The notes under the pieces are model-generated. The model did not search any database. It was not told the DNA's origin and saw nothing but the letters and a program-made list of their open reading frames with translations. A stretch of DNA of 64,000 nt from a virus, in the IMG/VR virus record IMGVR_UViG_3300018080_000142, positions 1 to 64,000 of that record. One strand, written 5' to 3'. Position numbers and translations under genes: made by a program. This document shows positions 53,026-61,464 of the stretch, in pieces. The stretch's first letter is position 1. Each line of letters opens with the position of its first letter.

Positions 53026-53035
53026 CATATCTTTG
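53000..53035 (+). promoter_or_regulatory. Bacteroidota-type promoter of the rightward early unit
   Basis: TATCTTTG (53028-53035) fits the TAnnTTTG -7 element. A TTTG at 53000-53003 could be the -33 element, with a spacer of 24 bases that is longer than usual. The ATG follows 4 bases after the -7 element, so the leader is very short or absent. Confidence 0.55.
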
Positions 53036-53039
53036 TAAG

Positions 53040-53288
53040 ATGAGTACGAAGAAGGTCAGTTTAGGTGGGGTCAGGATAAGTCCTGACATATATGAGAAGT
53101 TAAAGGAGAGGCACAGGAAGGTAGCGAGGGTTCGGTTGCGTACTGGTAACAAGATTACATTTTCGAGTTGGGTTGAGGAATTGTTTGGGGCTTATTTGCG
53201 AGGTCAGGATTCGAGGGATGCGTTATTTAAGAATGCTGGTCAGTTACGTGGGAAGGAATTGGATGATATTATTAAATTTGAAGATTAA
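53040..53288 (+). CDS. ribbon-helix-helix-like regulator
   Basis: 82 residues from ATG 53040; the longer open frame from 52881 runs through the operator and is unlikely to be used. KVSLGGVRISPDIYEKLKERH is a beta strand and helix, then ITFSSWVEELFGAYL is a second helix, the plan of RHH repressors. The operator just upstream suggests self-control. The sequence is very G/T-rich like its right-hand neighbours. Confidence 0.55.
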   Translation: MSTKKVSLGGVRISPDIYEKLKERHRKVARVRLRTGNKITFSSWVEELFGAYLRGQDSRDALFKNAGQLRGKELDDIIKFED

Positions 53289-53334
53289 CTGAATAAAAGT
53301 TATCATCTTATTTAATCTATAATAAGGTGTAAAA

Positions 53335-53490
53335 ATGGAAGATAACTCAAAAGATAGAGAAATTTTCTTTGATCCCAGTTTAACTATGGGAGAGCGAATT
53401 ATGAATCATAAGTTTGCCAGGATGGATATTTGGGAGTTTTTGGGTTGGCGTCCTGGGAAGAAACCTAAGAAGAAAAAAAAGGATAAATAA
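53335..53490 (+). CDS. small basic-tailed protein (51 aa)
   Basis: ATG 53335 to TAA 53490. MEDNSKDREIFFDPSLTMGE, a helix with WEFLGWRPG, then a Lys-rich end. TAATG overlap with the next gene shows coupling. No family recognised. Confidence 0.6.
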   Translation: MEDNSKDREIFFDPSLTMGERIMNHKFARMDIWEFLGWRPGKKPKKKKKDK

Positions 53491-53822
53491 TGGTTACAGG
53501 TCGGGAATACAGGACAATTATGGCGCGTGGGTATATGTTCAGCAAGCGTGAGATGCACAAGTATCGTATCCGGGCTGTTTACAATGCTGTAGGTGATATT
53601 GCGGTGATGGGTGATGCATATGTAAATGATTTTGCCAGGAGGTGTACTCGGGTTGAGAATGGTGAGGTAGGTGTTATTGAGATGAATATGCGTGGTGATG
53701 GTTTGACCAAGGTTGTGAGTGTTATTGTTTTTGGTGATTTGGCAAGTTGGCATATGTTTGCGTTGCGGAACATGGATATATATGGTGGTAACAAGAAGGA
53801 TCTGGCGAGTTTGTTAAACTGA
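53490..53822 (+). CDS. hypothetical early protein
   Basis: 110 residues: MVTGREYRTIMARGYMFSKR, a helix, then beta strands (VGVIEMNMRGDGLTKVVSVIVFGDL). The coding strand is very G/T-rich. No family recognised. Confidence 0.55.
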   Translation: MVTGREYRTIMARGYMFSKREMHKYRIRAVYNAVGDIAVMGDAYVNDFARRCTRVENGEVGVIEMNMRGDGLTKVVSVIVFGDLASWHMFALRNMDIYGGNKKDLASLLN

Positions 53823-53845
53823 CAAGTTTATTAAATTGATATATT

Positions 53846-54205
53846 ATGTGGATAAGTGGATCTGAACACGACAAGGCGTTGGATAATAATTTGTATCCGA
53901 TTACTAAGAGGTTTCAAGATGAGGCTAACCGGATGAAGGCTGTAGGTATTGAACCGGCGCTTGTGATGTGTGATCCTGAGCATTTTTACATGCTGAAGAA
54001 AGAATTGTACCAGTTTACGAGCGCTAGTGTTGTTTCCCGGCGGATGGGTGTTCCCAGGCAGAGTTTTTACCTGCTTGTGATATTTGGGATTTCCTTACTT
54101 GTTCATGAGATGGCTGAGTACCGTGGTATAGATATTTTCGGTCGCATTCCGGATAAGGATTTTGACGGGAAGTTACCAACCAGAATTAAGGAACATGAGT
54201 TATAA
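53846..54205 (+). CDS. hypothetical early protein with one hydrophobic segment
   Basis: 119 residues. A helical start, VMCDPEHFYMLKKELYQF, a hydrophobic stretch (SFYLLVIFGISLLVH) that may be a buried core or membrane span, and an acidic/basic end. No family recognised. Confidence 0.5.
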   Translation: MWISGSEHDKALDNNLYPITKRFQDEANRMKAVGIEPALVMCDPEHFYMLKKELYQFTSASVVSRRMGVPRQSFYLLVIFGISLLVHEMAEYRGIDIFGRIPDKDFDGKLPTRIKEHEL

Positions 54206-54398
54206 GAAAGAGAGGATAGGTTACAAGACCCGGCGTGAGATTGAGATTGAGAGGGTGATAAATTACCTGAGATTAAAGAATCTGAATCCGCTCGAGGCGC
54301 TTGAATTCATCTGCAGTTTACCTGATTTGTTTGATGTTTCTGCTCCGGTTCAGGAAGGAGATAAGTTTATTTATACTGTAACAGTAAAGAAGTCATGA
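54195..54398 (+). CDS. small helical protein
   Basis: 67 residues from ATG 54195 inside the end of the previous gene. MSYKKERIGYKTRREIEIER, helix, then KFIYTVTVKKS. No family recognised. Its TGA overlaps the next ATG (ATGA). Confidence 0.5.
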   Translation: MSYKKERIGYKTRREIEIERVINYLRLKNLNPLEALEFICSLPDLFDVSAPVQEGDKFIYTVTVKKS

Positions 54399-54781
54399 AA
54401 TACAAGGTTGGTGACAGGGTAGAGATAGTTGGATATAGTGCAGCCTTCTGGTGCTATGAAGGGAAGAAACGGGGTCGGTCGAGTGGTTTTGTAATGCATG
54501 ATATGGAGCCGAAGCTTGTTGGTAAGAAGGCTACAATTATTGATTGTACTGAACCGCAACCGGGACATGAAAGTTACGCTTTGGATATTGACGGTTACGG
54601 TTACAGGGCATGGTTTGGTTTGAAACAATTAAAGAAACTGTCTATGGCAGGTTTAGTTAGACTAGCTCTTAAGAGGTTCTTCCGGACGATGGCAGACCGT
54701 CTGGAAGACCTTTTGGGAGTGATCATTATTGTACGAGGTCATAAGATGTTTGTTAAAACTGAAAAGTCCAGCAAGAGATGA
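54395..54781 (+). CDS. KOW/SH3-like small protein
   Basis: 128 residues. It starts KYKVGDRVEIVGY and has VGKKATIIDCTEPQPGHESYALDIDGYGYRAWF, a small SH3/KOW-like barrel. The C-terminus is basic and helical. It may bind nucleic acid or a protein tail. Confidence 0.5.
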   Translation: MKYKVGDRVEIVGYSAAFWCYEGKKRGRSSGFVMHDMEPKLVGKKATIIDCTEPQPGHESYALDIDGYGYRAWFGLKQLKKLSMAGLVRLALKRFFRTMADRLEDLLGVIIIVRGHKMFVKTEKSSKR

Positions 54782-54966
54782 AAGCAATAATTGTATTATC
54801 GATCATTCTGCTGGTAGCAATTGTGATCATCTTTATACTGGTGAGGGAACTTATACAGATGACCAAAAGGATTGATAAGATAACTGATATTGCTCAGAAT
54901 GCAATCAAGAGGTATTATGATGAACTTGACAAAAAACTTGAGGAAAATAGAAAAAAACCTGTTTAA
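54778..54966 (+). CDS. single-span membrane protein with coiled coil
   Basis: 62 residues: membrane span AIIVLSIILLVAIVIIFILV followed by a coiled coil (MTKRIDKITDIAQNAIKRYYDELDKKLEEN). The layout resembles an i-spanin or a membrane anchor; no partner o-spanin with lipobox is visible next to it. Overlaps the following gene by 50 bases in another frame. Confidence 0.5.
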   Translation: MKAIIVLSIILLVAIVIIFILVRELIQMTKRIDKITDIAQNAIKRYYDELDKKLEENRKKPV

Positions 54967-55240
54967 GAAGCTACCGCCGTCAGTGACCAGATCATACTGG
55001 TGGAGGGAACAGACTCCGTGGTGGTACAAATTGATATACCGGTTCCTTCCGGGGCTTTATGTGAGGATTGAGATGTGGAGGATCTGTAGAAGCAGAAAAT
55101 ATTTTACAAGGAAATACCTGAGCGGCATGTGCGGAGATATTGATGGAGCCAAAAGGCATATTATTAAAGATAGGGAAGCTGGCAAGAATGACTTTGAAAA
55201 TATGTCCTACGAATTTAAAATAATTGATTTCAGTAGATAA
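54917..55240 (+). CDS. basic hypothetical protein
   Basis: 107 residues from ATG 54917 (or 54920). Very basic and aromatic: KNLFKKLPPSVTRSYWWREQTPWWYKLIYRFLPGLYV, then a Lys/Arg helix. No signal peptide or lipobox. It may associate with membranes or nucleic acid. Confidence 0.5.
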   Translation: MMNLTKNLRKIEKNLFKKLPPSVTRSYWWREQTPWWYKLIYRFLPGLYVRIEMWRICRSRKYFTRKYLSGMCGDIDGAKRHIIKDREAGKNDFENMSYEFKIIDFSR

Positions 55241-55263
55241 TTTTATACTTAATACTTATTATT

Positions 55264-55749
55264 ATGAAGAATCCACAGAGAGTTATTCAGTACATCGGCA
55301 CGAAGATTATCGCTGCCATTCCAATGAACCGGGGGGAATACAACAAGTATCGCGGTTGGCAAATGCCGGAAGGTGAGGATCCTGATGATGCAGGTTATCA
55401 TGTGATGTATCTTGACGGTTACGAGTCCTGGTCACCAGCCGGGGTTTTTGAGGAAGCGTACCGGCCGACAAGCAATATGAACTTCGGTCTTGCCATCGAA
55501 GCCATGAAAAAGGGTAAGAAGGTTGCCCGGCATGGTTGGAACGGCGTGGATATGTTTTTGTTCCTTGTAACCTATAAGGAAGGAACTGTCCAGTTATTGC
55601 CAGGAACCTCACCAAAACCAGGTACTGCTGTAAAGACGGCTCCGTTACTGCCTCACATTAACATGAAAACAGCTGATGGGAGTGTTGCAGTAGGTTGGCT
55701 TGCTTCTCAGACTGACATGCTTAGTGATGACTGGTTTATAGTTGAGTGA
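55264..55749 (+). CDS. Tad2 (DUF2829)-like protein fused to YIGTK domain
   Basis: 161 residues in two domains. Residues 1-70: VIQYIGTKIIAAIPMNRGEYNKYRGW ... GYHVMYLDGYESWSPAGVFEEAYR, a module often found in phages. Residues 72-161: MNFGLAIEAMKKGKKVARHGWNG ... LPHI-x-MKTADG ... GWLASQTDMLSDDWFIVE, the DUF2829 pattern. Tad2 proteins of this family bind and hide the cyclic ADP-ribose signal of Thoeris defence. The gene lies in the early rightward unit, fitting an anti-defence role. Ligand binding here is not shown. Confidence 0.8.
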   Translation: MKNPQRVIQYIGTKIIAAIPMNRGEYNKYRGWQMPEGEDPDDAGYHVMYLDGYESWSPAGVFEEAYRPTSNMNFGLAIEAMKKGKKVARHGWNGVDMFLFLVTYKEGTVQLLPGTSPKPGTAVKTAPLLPHINMKTADGSVAVGWLASQTDMLSDDWFIVE

Positions 55750-56417
55750 TGGAAAAAGAAAAAAAGCCAACATATAAAGATCTCTACCTTGAGGCATGGG
55801 ATGCTTTCGAAAAATACTGGGAGGATGCGGGCATACCATGTTCAGTCAGTTGGGAATTAAATCGACCGGATAGCGGTTCATTACTGAAAGTTTATGTAAG
55901 AATACGGATAAGCATCAACCAGTATGGACCACGACTTCTGGTCCATAGTATTCAGATAATTGATCCGCTAAAAGAGGATATCTGGCTTATTGCCTTGAGA
56001 GCAATGTTGAAGGCCGGTGCTTCAAAGATCTATGAATCCATCGTACTCATGCACCGGGAAGGAGACAGCGTAATTTCCGATAGGGTATACGATAAATATC
56101 CTCTAACTCCTGATGAATGTTTTGAGAAGGAAGAACGACCGGAATTGACTGAAAGTGAAAAACCAGTTCTTCTTGAATTCTTCTCCGGTGATAAATCACT
56201 TGGCAGATATCCATGTCCTAGCAGATCATCCCATGAGGAAAGAATTCATATAGCAAATCTGCATAATGTCGGTCATTTCGACAGTTACACTTTGGACGGT
56301 GATCGGGTTAAAGTATGGAAAGTTGATAATTTGTATGTGGATGCTGAAGGCAATGTATGGAAACACAAGACGAAAAATGGAAGAAAAGGGAAAAAGGCTA
56401 AGGGATCTGGCAAGTGA
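55749..56417 (+). CDS. hypothetical early protein
   Basis: 222 residues from ATG 55749, which overlaps the Tad2-like stop (TGATG); the GTG at 55746 is less likely. Mixed fold: an alpha/beta first half (VYVRIRISINQYGPRLLVHSIQI), an acidic middle, and a basic end (KNGRKGKKAKGSGK). No family recognised. Confidence 0.5.
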   Translation: MEKEKKPTYKDLYLEAWDAFEKYWEDAGIPCSVSWELNRPDSGSLLKVYVRIRISINQYGPRLLVHSIQIIDPLKEDIWLIALRAMLKAGASKIYESIVLMHREGDSVISDRVYDKYPLTPDECFEKEERPELTESEKPVLLEFFSGDKSLGRYPCPSRSSHEERIHIANLHNVGHFDSYTLDGDRVKVWKVDNLYVDAEGNVWKHKTKNGRKGKKAKGSGK

Positions 56418-56727
56418 ACCGAAACCGGAGTTCGCTTATTCCAAGGGTGATCTGGTCAAGTACAACGGACAGTCCTATGTCGTTTACTCACAGTTCAGGA
56501 AGGTCAGGGTCGGTCTGGGCAACTGGGAATGCGAATACCAGCTCTGCCAGCTTAATAAGGAAGGAAAACCTGACAGGCGTATTTGGGGAGCAGGATGGAG
56601 CAGGAAAAGAATAAGAGTTGTCGAGAGTCAGCTGGAACTGATAAAAGAGAAATACTACCTTGAGGAGAACCTGGGTTATCCCAGTGATGATCTACAGAAA
56701 TTTCTTCCTAGAGAAAAATTTTTGTAA
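56377..56727 (+). CDS. SH3-like small protein
   Basis: 116 residues from ATG 56377, overlapping the previous gene by 41 bases in another frame. FAYSKGDLVKYNGQSYVVYSQF and RVGLGNWECEYQLCQLN suggest a small barrel like Tudor/SH3 folds. Function unknown. Confidence 0.5.
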   Translation: MEEKGKRLRDLASEPKPEFAYSKGDLVKYNGQSYVVYSQFRKVRVGLGNWECEYQLCQLNKEGKPDRRIWGAGWSRKRIRVVESQLELIKEKYYLEENLGYPSDDLQKFLPREKFL

Positions 56728-56771
56728 ATTAGCCGTGTTGATCAACAATTTATAAATTAAAACTAGATGTC

Positions 56772-56993
56772 ATGACACCAGAACCAGCAGGAAATGCACC
56801 AAAGGCAGTGCCGGTAACCGAATCTCCGGAATATCAGGCTCTACTGCAGAAGAACAAGAAGCAATCGGAAACGATTGAAAAACTTCAGCAGAAGATCGAA
56901 AATCTCAAGAACAACCAGCAAGGACTTTACACGCAGATAAAGAACTTGAAGGAGAAAGCTGGCAAACCAGCACATCCGCACATCCAGCATTGA
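56772..56993 (+). CDS. small coiled-coil protein
   Basis: 73 residues: disordered start, then a long coiled coil (LLQKNKKQSETIEKLQQKIE and LYTQIKNLKEKAG) and a His-rich end. It has its own leader and is followed by a strong terminator, so it may be an abundant single product. No family recognised. Confidence 0.55.
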   Translation: MTPEPAGNAPKAVPVTESPEYQALLQKNKKQSETIEKLQQKIENLKNNQQGLYTQIKNLKEKAGKPAHPHIQH

Positions 56994-56999
56994 TTTCAT

Positions 57000-57037
57000 C
57001 CCGGTAGGTTTTTAACAGGATCTACCGGGATTTTTTT
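57000..57037 (+). terminator. rho-independent terminator
   Basis: CCCGGTAG (57000-57007), 14-base loop, CTACCGGG (57022-57029), A, then seven T. Perfect 8-bp stem. It ends the rightward early unit and separates it from the packaging unit. Confidence 0.9.
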
Positions 57038-57064
57038 ATTTGTTATATATAAAAATTTATTGTT

Positions 57065-57985
57065 ATGAGAATTAAGCAGTTTAAGCTCCTGTCAAGGGGT
57101 GAAGAAGGTATTCAGGTCCATGCAAAGGAATTCATTGCCGGAGAGAAATACCAGGTGATCGATGATGTGCAGAGAACGAGGAAACTCAGCGTTGATAAGC
57201 CATTGGTCGAAGAAGTTCAGAAGTTGAAATATTTCTTTCTTAATCTGACCGGACACTGGATCGAGCCTTACAGCAACCACTACGACTCCGTAGAGAAAAA
57301 AGTACTTTACGTAAAAGGCGAAGCAAAATCCAGCCACGTCATTCTGAAGGATCTCTGGAACAGAACATTCGTTACCGGTGCAACAGCCGGTGATAATGGA
57401 AGCTTTGTCATCACCGGAGAAATCGAAATCACACCGGAAAAAAAGATCGGTCTTGCCACTCCGCTTATCCATCAGGAAGATGATTTCGGTTTTCACGCGG
57501 ATTGTTTGAAAACTCTCAATGATATATCCGTAAAGATATCTGAGTACTTCGCATCGGGTACGGCACTGGTTGAAAGAAAAATCAAGGAGCTTCCGAGCAA
57601 ACCTGGTATGACTGAAGAAGAAGTTGCTGATGAAGAACTCAGCAGGATGGTGCGAAATAATATTATCGCTCCTATGGAGGGAATCTCTGCCGATGAAGGT
57701 GACGAACAATCAGATACCGGGCAACCAGCACTGAATGAAAGCACCAAGAACATTGATGGTAAGCATCTCAAGGAAGCAGGTATTGAGGAACCGGATTTCG
57801 AGCCGAAGAAACCGGATCCATACGGTCCGCCTGCAGCGACCATACCGGCAGATACCACCGGGGAAGTTCCTACACCGGCAGAACAGAAAGCAACTGATCC
57901 AGGAGATCTGAGCAGTATGGAACATTCCGAAAGCATGGGAATATCGGAACAGGATGAAAAGGAAGGTGACGAGGAAGAATGGTAA
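57065..57985 (+). CDS. acidic-tailed DNA-related protein upstream of nuclease
   Basis: 306 residues. Residues 1-190 are folded, with VRTRK-type strands and a FLNLTGHWIEPY segment. The last 110 residues are Pro/Glu/Asp-rich and end GDEEEW. The arrangement (fold plus acidic tail with a terminal aromatic) resembles SSB-type proteins, and the next gene is a nuclease, overlapping by 7 bases. A ssDNA-binding role is only a suggestion. Confidence 0.45.
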   Translation: MRIKQFKLLSRGEEGIQVHAKEFIAGEKYQVIDDVQRTRKLSVDKPLVEEVQKLKYFFLNLTGHWIEPYSNHYDSVEKKVLYVKGEAKSSHVILKDLWNRTFVTGATAGDNGSFVITGEIEITPEKKIGLATPLIHQEDDFGFHADCLKTLNDISVKISEYFASGTALVERKIKELPSKPGMTEEEVADEELSRMVRNNIIAPMEGISADEGDEQSDTGQPALNESTKNIDGKHLKEAGIEEPDFEPKKPDPYGPPAATIPADTTGEVPTPAEQKATDPGDLSSMEHSESMGISEQDEKEGDEEEW

Positions 57986-58761
57986 GCATCCTGTTTAACA
58001 AAGACCGTAGGGTAGAATTCTCAAAGGATACACACACCTACACCATTGCGGGAAATCCTCTGCAGAGCGTAACCAGGTTACTCAGCTCGGTAATGATTCC
58101 GTTTGAAAGCCAGAAGATTTCCTATGCAATGGCAAAAGGTGATCCGGGCAGGCAGAAAGAGATCCTGGAACAGTGGGAAGAAAAGCGTGTCAGCGCTGAG
58201 AACAGGGGCAACTGGATCCACGACAACATTGAATCGTTCGTTAAGTTCGGCAATTATGATGAGAAGCTGCAATCTGTGGTTAGCCAGATGAAACCAGTTC
58301 TCAAAGAAGGCTACCGGTTCTATTCCGAAGCAATGGTATACTCAACGGAGCATATGGTTGCCGGGCAGACAGACCTGGTCGTACAGAGGCAGAAATCGCT
58401 TAATTCGGTATTCGATTTCTATGATCTCAAGACTAACGAAGCGAAAGGGATCCAGTTCGACAGTATCTACCGGAAGAAGGATCCGCACCGGCACTACAAT
58501 AAGTTCCTGCTTCCACCGCTTGACCACCTGGAAGATTGCAACTACAATATATATTCCCTGCAGCTCAGTATGTATGCACATCTGGCTCAGGAAACCTGGG
58601 GGATCAAGATAGGAAAGCTTGCAATACTTTTCATTGATAACGACCTGCAGCTGCATCAGTATCCCGTACCATACATGAAAATGGAGGTAAAGAAACTTCT
58701 CGACAGCAGGAAAAATCTCAAGAGCATTCCAGCAACCACTGATGATGATGATTGGGTATGA
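57979..58761 (+). CDS. PD-(D/E)XK (RecB/Cas4-like) nuclease
   Basis: 260 residues. RGNWIHDNIE (G77, H81), E117 in YSEAMVY, VAGQTDLVV (D132) and FDFYDLKTN (D149-x-K151) form a complete G-H-E-D-DxK set of the RecB/Cas4-like family. The N-terminus has THTYTIAGNPLQSVTRLLSS, similar to the sequence before the nuclease domain of the giant virion protein. Probable roles: DNA processing before packaging, or recombination. Its stop overlaps the next ATG (ATGA). Confidence 0.8.
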   Translation: MVSILFNKDRRVEFSKDTHTYTIAGNPLQSVTRLLSSVMIPFESQKISYAMAKGDPGRQKEILEQWEEKRVSAENRGNWIHDNIESFVKFGNYDEKLQSVVSQMKPVLKEGYRFYSEAMVYSTEHMVAGQTDLVVQRQKSLNSVFDFYDLKTNEAKGIQFDSIYRKKDPHRHYNKFLLPPLDHLEDCNYNIYSLQLSMYAHLAQETWGIKIGKLAILFIDNDLQLHQYPVPYMKMEVKKLLDSRKNLKSIPATTDDDDWV

Positions 58762-59288
58762 GCGTTTTTAAAGTAGATAGGAACTTCCAGATAATTCTTA
58801 ACAAAGATGCCGTTAAGCTTGTCCCGGAACTGTCAACACTCAGCCAGGAAGAACTGAGGTATGTCATCCTGGTCGTTGATTATGTTGACGGTCCCTTCCG
58901 TAAGAAACCTCTCGAGGAAAGGAAACTCATGGCAAGAAGGCAGATCTATAAGAACTCAGCCAGGGATCCGGAAAGTGAGAAGGTGAGAATTGCAATGGAA
59001 GCTTATAAAGGACTTGTCTTTGATATTCGCAGGGAAACCGTAGATGTTTTCAGCACAAAAATCACAGCACTACAGAAAGAGGCATTGGAGCCGAACATTA
59101 CCTATACACGTATGATCGAGATCGACAAGACAATATCTTTCATGCAGGACCGGATCACATCGATCAACCACGAACTTGATGTGGAGGAAGGGGAGGAAGT
59201 AGAATTGAAAGGACAGAAGAAACTTTCTTACATCGAGATATGGCAGGGCAGGCAGCGTAAATTCGCCGAGTATCAGAAAAATATGTAA
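58758..59288 (+). CDS. small-terminase candidate
   Basis: 176 residues from ATG 58758; all helical with a long coiled coil (RMIEIDKTISFMQDRITSINHELD) and a basic end. No sequence match, but it lies directly upstream of the large terminase, its TAA overlapping that ATG (TAATG), the usual place of the small subunit. Confidence 0.45.
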   Translation: MSVFKVDRNFQIILNKDAVKLVPELSTLSQEELRYVILVVDYVDGPFRKKPLEERKLMARRQIYKNSARDPESEKVRIAMEAYKGLVFDIRRETVDVFSTKITALQKEALEPNITYTRMIEIDKTISFMQDRITSINHELDVEEGEEVELKGQKKLSYIEIWQGRQRKFAEYQKNM

Positions 59289-61438
59289 TGGGTTGGCAGA
59301 AACCATATGTCCCGATAACAAAAAGAAAGAATTTCAATCCCTACCCGGTTGCAGGGAATATACCCTTATTCGCTGATGGCAAGACAAATCCGAAGGTAAT
59401 CGGTACAAAGCCGTATGAAGAATTTTGGGATGAGCAGTTTGATCGCTGTATAAACGGATACAGCACCGGCGGTATCGATATCCCAGGAAGATATTACTTC
59501 TACCTGAATTTCCATATCCTTACCGGTCTTAAAGGTCCGATGTACCCGATGTTTGTTGACCTGGACCTTGAGTACTACCGTCTTGTGGATTATGTTAAGA
59601 AACACCAGAAACCCGGTATAGTATCTCCCAAGGCCCGTAGAAAGGGACTGAGTGAAAAAGCGCAGAACATACTGAGCCACGGCATAAGGTTCATCCAGGA
59701 CTACCGTGGAGCCATCGCTGCCGGTCTGGATACTTACCAGGTCGGGCTCAGGAAAAAGTTCGATGCTGCGCAGTCAAAGTATCACGATGAATTGCGACTG
59801 AATGTCCTAAAGGATAATGAGAAAATGTTCCATGTGGGATATGAACGCAAGGATCCCATCGGTGGTTTCGTAGTTGACGGTCATGGTGGCCGTCTTTCTT
59901 TTGAAACAATGTATGACGATGCCAAGAAACTTGAGGGTGAGTATTTCCATGATGTAGTCTTTGAGGAATCCGGTCAGTTTAAACTACTTGGTGAGGCATT
60001 CGAATCAATAAAGCCTGCCCTGGAATTCGGATCGCTGATGGCCGGAACATTCTATATCTACGGGACCGGTGGCAATATCCTGTCAACATCCAAGGACTTC
60101 AAGGAATTTTGGGATGCTGCAGAGACCTATGGACTGGAAAGATTTTGGGTTCCCGGAACACGGATGTATTATCCATTTTTCGGTAACAAACTCAGTGAGT
60201 ATCACACAGATCCGGACAACGGAAAGAAAATTGACGCAATTCCGAACTTGAGGCATATGAAACCATATCAAAGACTTGGTTGTGAGGACATTGAAGCAGC
60301 CAGGGAATATATCCTCAAGAAAAGGGTAGAATATGCCAAACTGCCTAACAAGAAAAAACTGAAGGAACACAACCAGAACTATCCTCTGACCATTGAAGAA
60401 GCATTTACATCAGGTGGATCCAATAACTTCAATGATGAGTTGATCTACTCGAGATTGTTTGATATAGAAGGCGATACCGGGATTTACAAGCCTATTGTAC
60501 TCGAGTGGCTGTATGAGGTCAATGAGGATGGCGTGAAAAAGCGAAAGCTTCCTCTCGAGGTGAGGTGGAGGCCGGCAAAGAAAAATGACAAGGAAGGGTT
60601 GATCGTATGGGTATATCAGTTTCCGAGAAAGGATCTCATAGATCTCGATGTCGGAGGTATTGACGGCTACAACCAGGACCAGACTCAGACAGGATCCTCT
60701 CTGGGTGCAATGACCGTTGTGAGGCAGGGAAATAAGGTGAACCTCGAGAAAGAAGGAATTCACCGGGCAGAATATCCGGTCTGCCTGTATTACCAGCGCC
60801 CTGCCAGGAAAGAGATCTTTTACGAGATCTGCCTGATGATATCTGTAATGTACGGACTCAGAAGGAATACTATGGCGAATGCGGAGCAGGACTTTGTCAT
60901 AGACTACTACGTAAAAAACGATGGCAGGATATATCTCTCACCGCGTCCGAAATCGTTCGAATCGCAGAAGTCGCAACAACTTCACAAGTATGGTGCGAAA
61001 ATGACCGGTTATTCAAAACCGATGATCCTGGGACTTGTCCAGAGCATGATCGAGGATTTCATCCAGTTCTATAATTTCCCACCTATGTTGCGTGACATGC
61101 TTGCTTATGATGAAGAATACATAGGTACTGACTGGGATTCTGTTGACGCGCTGGCCTATGCCAAGATGCGCATCGAGGATATGAAAACCAGACCGCGCCA
61201 GGCTCCGGATGAATCGGATGATACTTATGACGAACCTGAATGGAAATATGACAAGGATGGGAATGCTATTTTAGTTGAGAGAGAACCGGCCGACAGAGGC
61301 TCCAAACCAAAGAAGGGAACACCGCTGGAAGGCCCCGGAGGATGGAGACACGGATTCAGTTATGATGAAATTGACAAGGAAGAAAAAAAGCACCGGGAGG
61401 ATCTTGACAGCGAGACTGATTGGCAAAAAATACTCTAA
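59288..61438 (+). CDS. terL: terminase large subunit (crAss-like)
   Basis: 716 residues. Walker A-like PKARRKGLS (114-122), Walker B VVFEES with E226/E227, and a nuclease half with acidic D459 (GGIDGY) and D617/D620 (TDWDSVDALAYAK). The deviant KARRKG loop is typical of crAss-like terminases. The C-terminal 90 residues are charged. It pumps DNA through the portal and cuts it; headful or site-specific cutting cannot be told from this sequence. Confidence 0.92.
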   Translation: MGWQKPYVPITKRKNFNPYPVAGNIPLFADGKTNPKVIGTKPYEEFWDEQFDRCINGYSTGGIDIPGRYYFYLNFHILTGLKGPMYPMFVDLDLEYYRLVDYVKKHQKPGIVSPKARRKGLSEKAQNILSHGIRFIQDYRGAIAAGLDTYQVGLRKKFDAAQSKYHDELRLNVLKDNEKMFHVGYERKDPIGGFVVDGHGGRLSFETMYDDAKKLEGEYFHDVVFEESGQFKLLGEAFESIKPALEFGSLMAGTFYIYGTGGNILSTSKDFKEFWDAAETYGLERFWVPGTRMYYPFFGNKLSEYHTDPDNGKKIDAIPNLRHMKPYQRLGCEDIEAAREYILKKRVEYAKLPNKKKLKEHNQNYPLTIEEAFTSGGSNNFNDELIYSRLFDIEGDTGIYKPIVLEWLYEVNEDGVKKRKLPLEVRWRPAKKNDKEGLIVWVYQFPRKDLIDLDVGGIDGYNQDQTQTGSSLGAMTVVRQGNKVNLEKEGIHRAEYPVCLYYQRPARKEIFYEICLMISVMYGLRRNTMANAEQDFVIDYYVKNDGRIYLSPRPKSFESQKSQQLHKYGAKMTGYSKPMILGLVQSMIEDFIQFYNFPPMLRDMLAYDEEYIGTDWDSVDALAYAKMRIEDMKTRPRQAPDESDDTYDEPEWKYDKDGNAILVEREPADRGSKPKKGTPLEGPGGWRHGFSYDEIDKEEKKHREDLDSETDWQKIL

Positions 61439-61464
61439 TAATTTATTATTCTCACGATTTTTTT

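Noticed and set aside
52881-53288. Longer version (135 codons) of the RHH-like gene
   Set aside because: The extra N-terminal part would be coded by the operator and promoter; the ATG at 53040 gives a complete RHH-like protein.
54778-55240. Spanin pair (i-spanin with overlapping o-spanin)
   Set aside because: The first gene has an i-spanin-like layout, but the overlapping second gene has no signal peptide or lipobox, so the pair is not supported.
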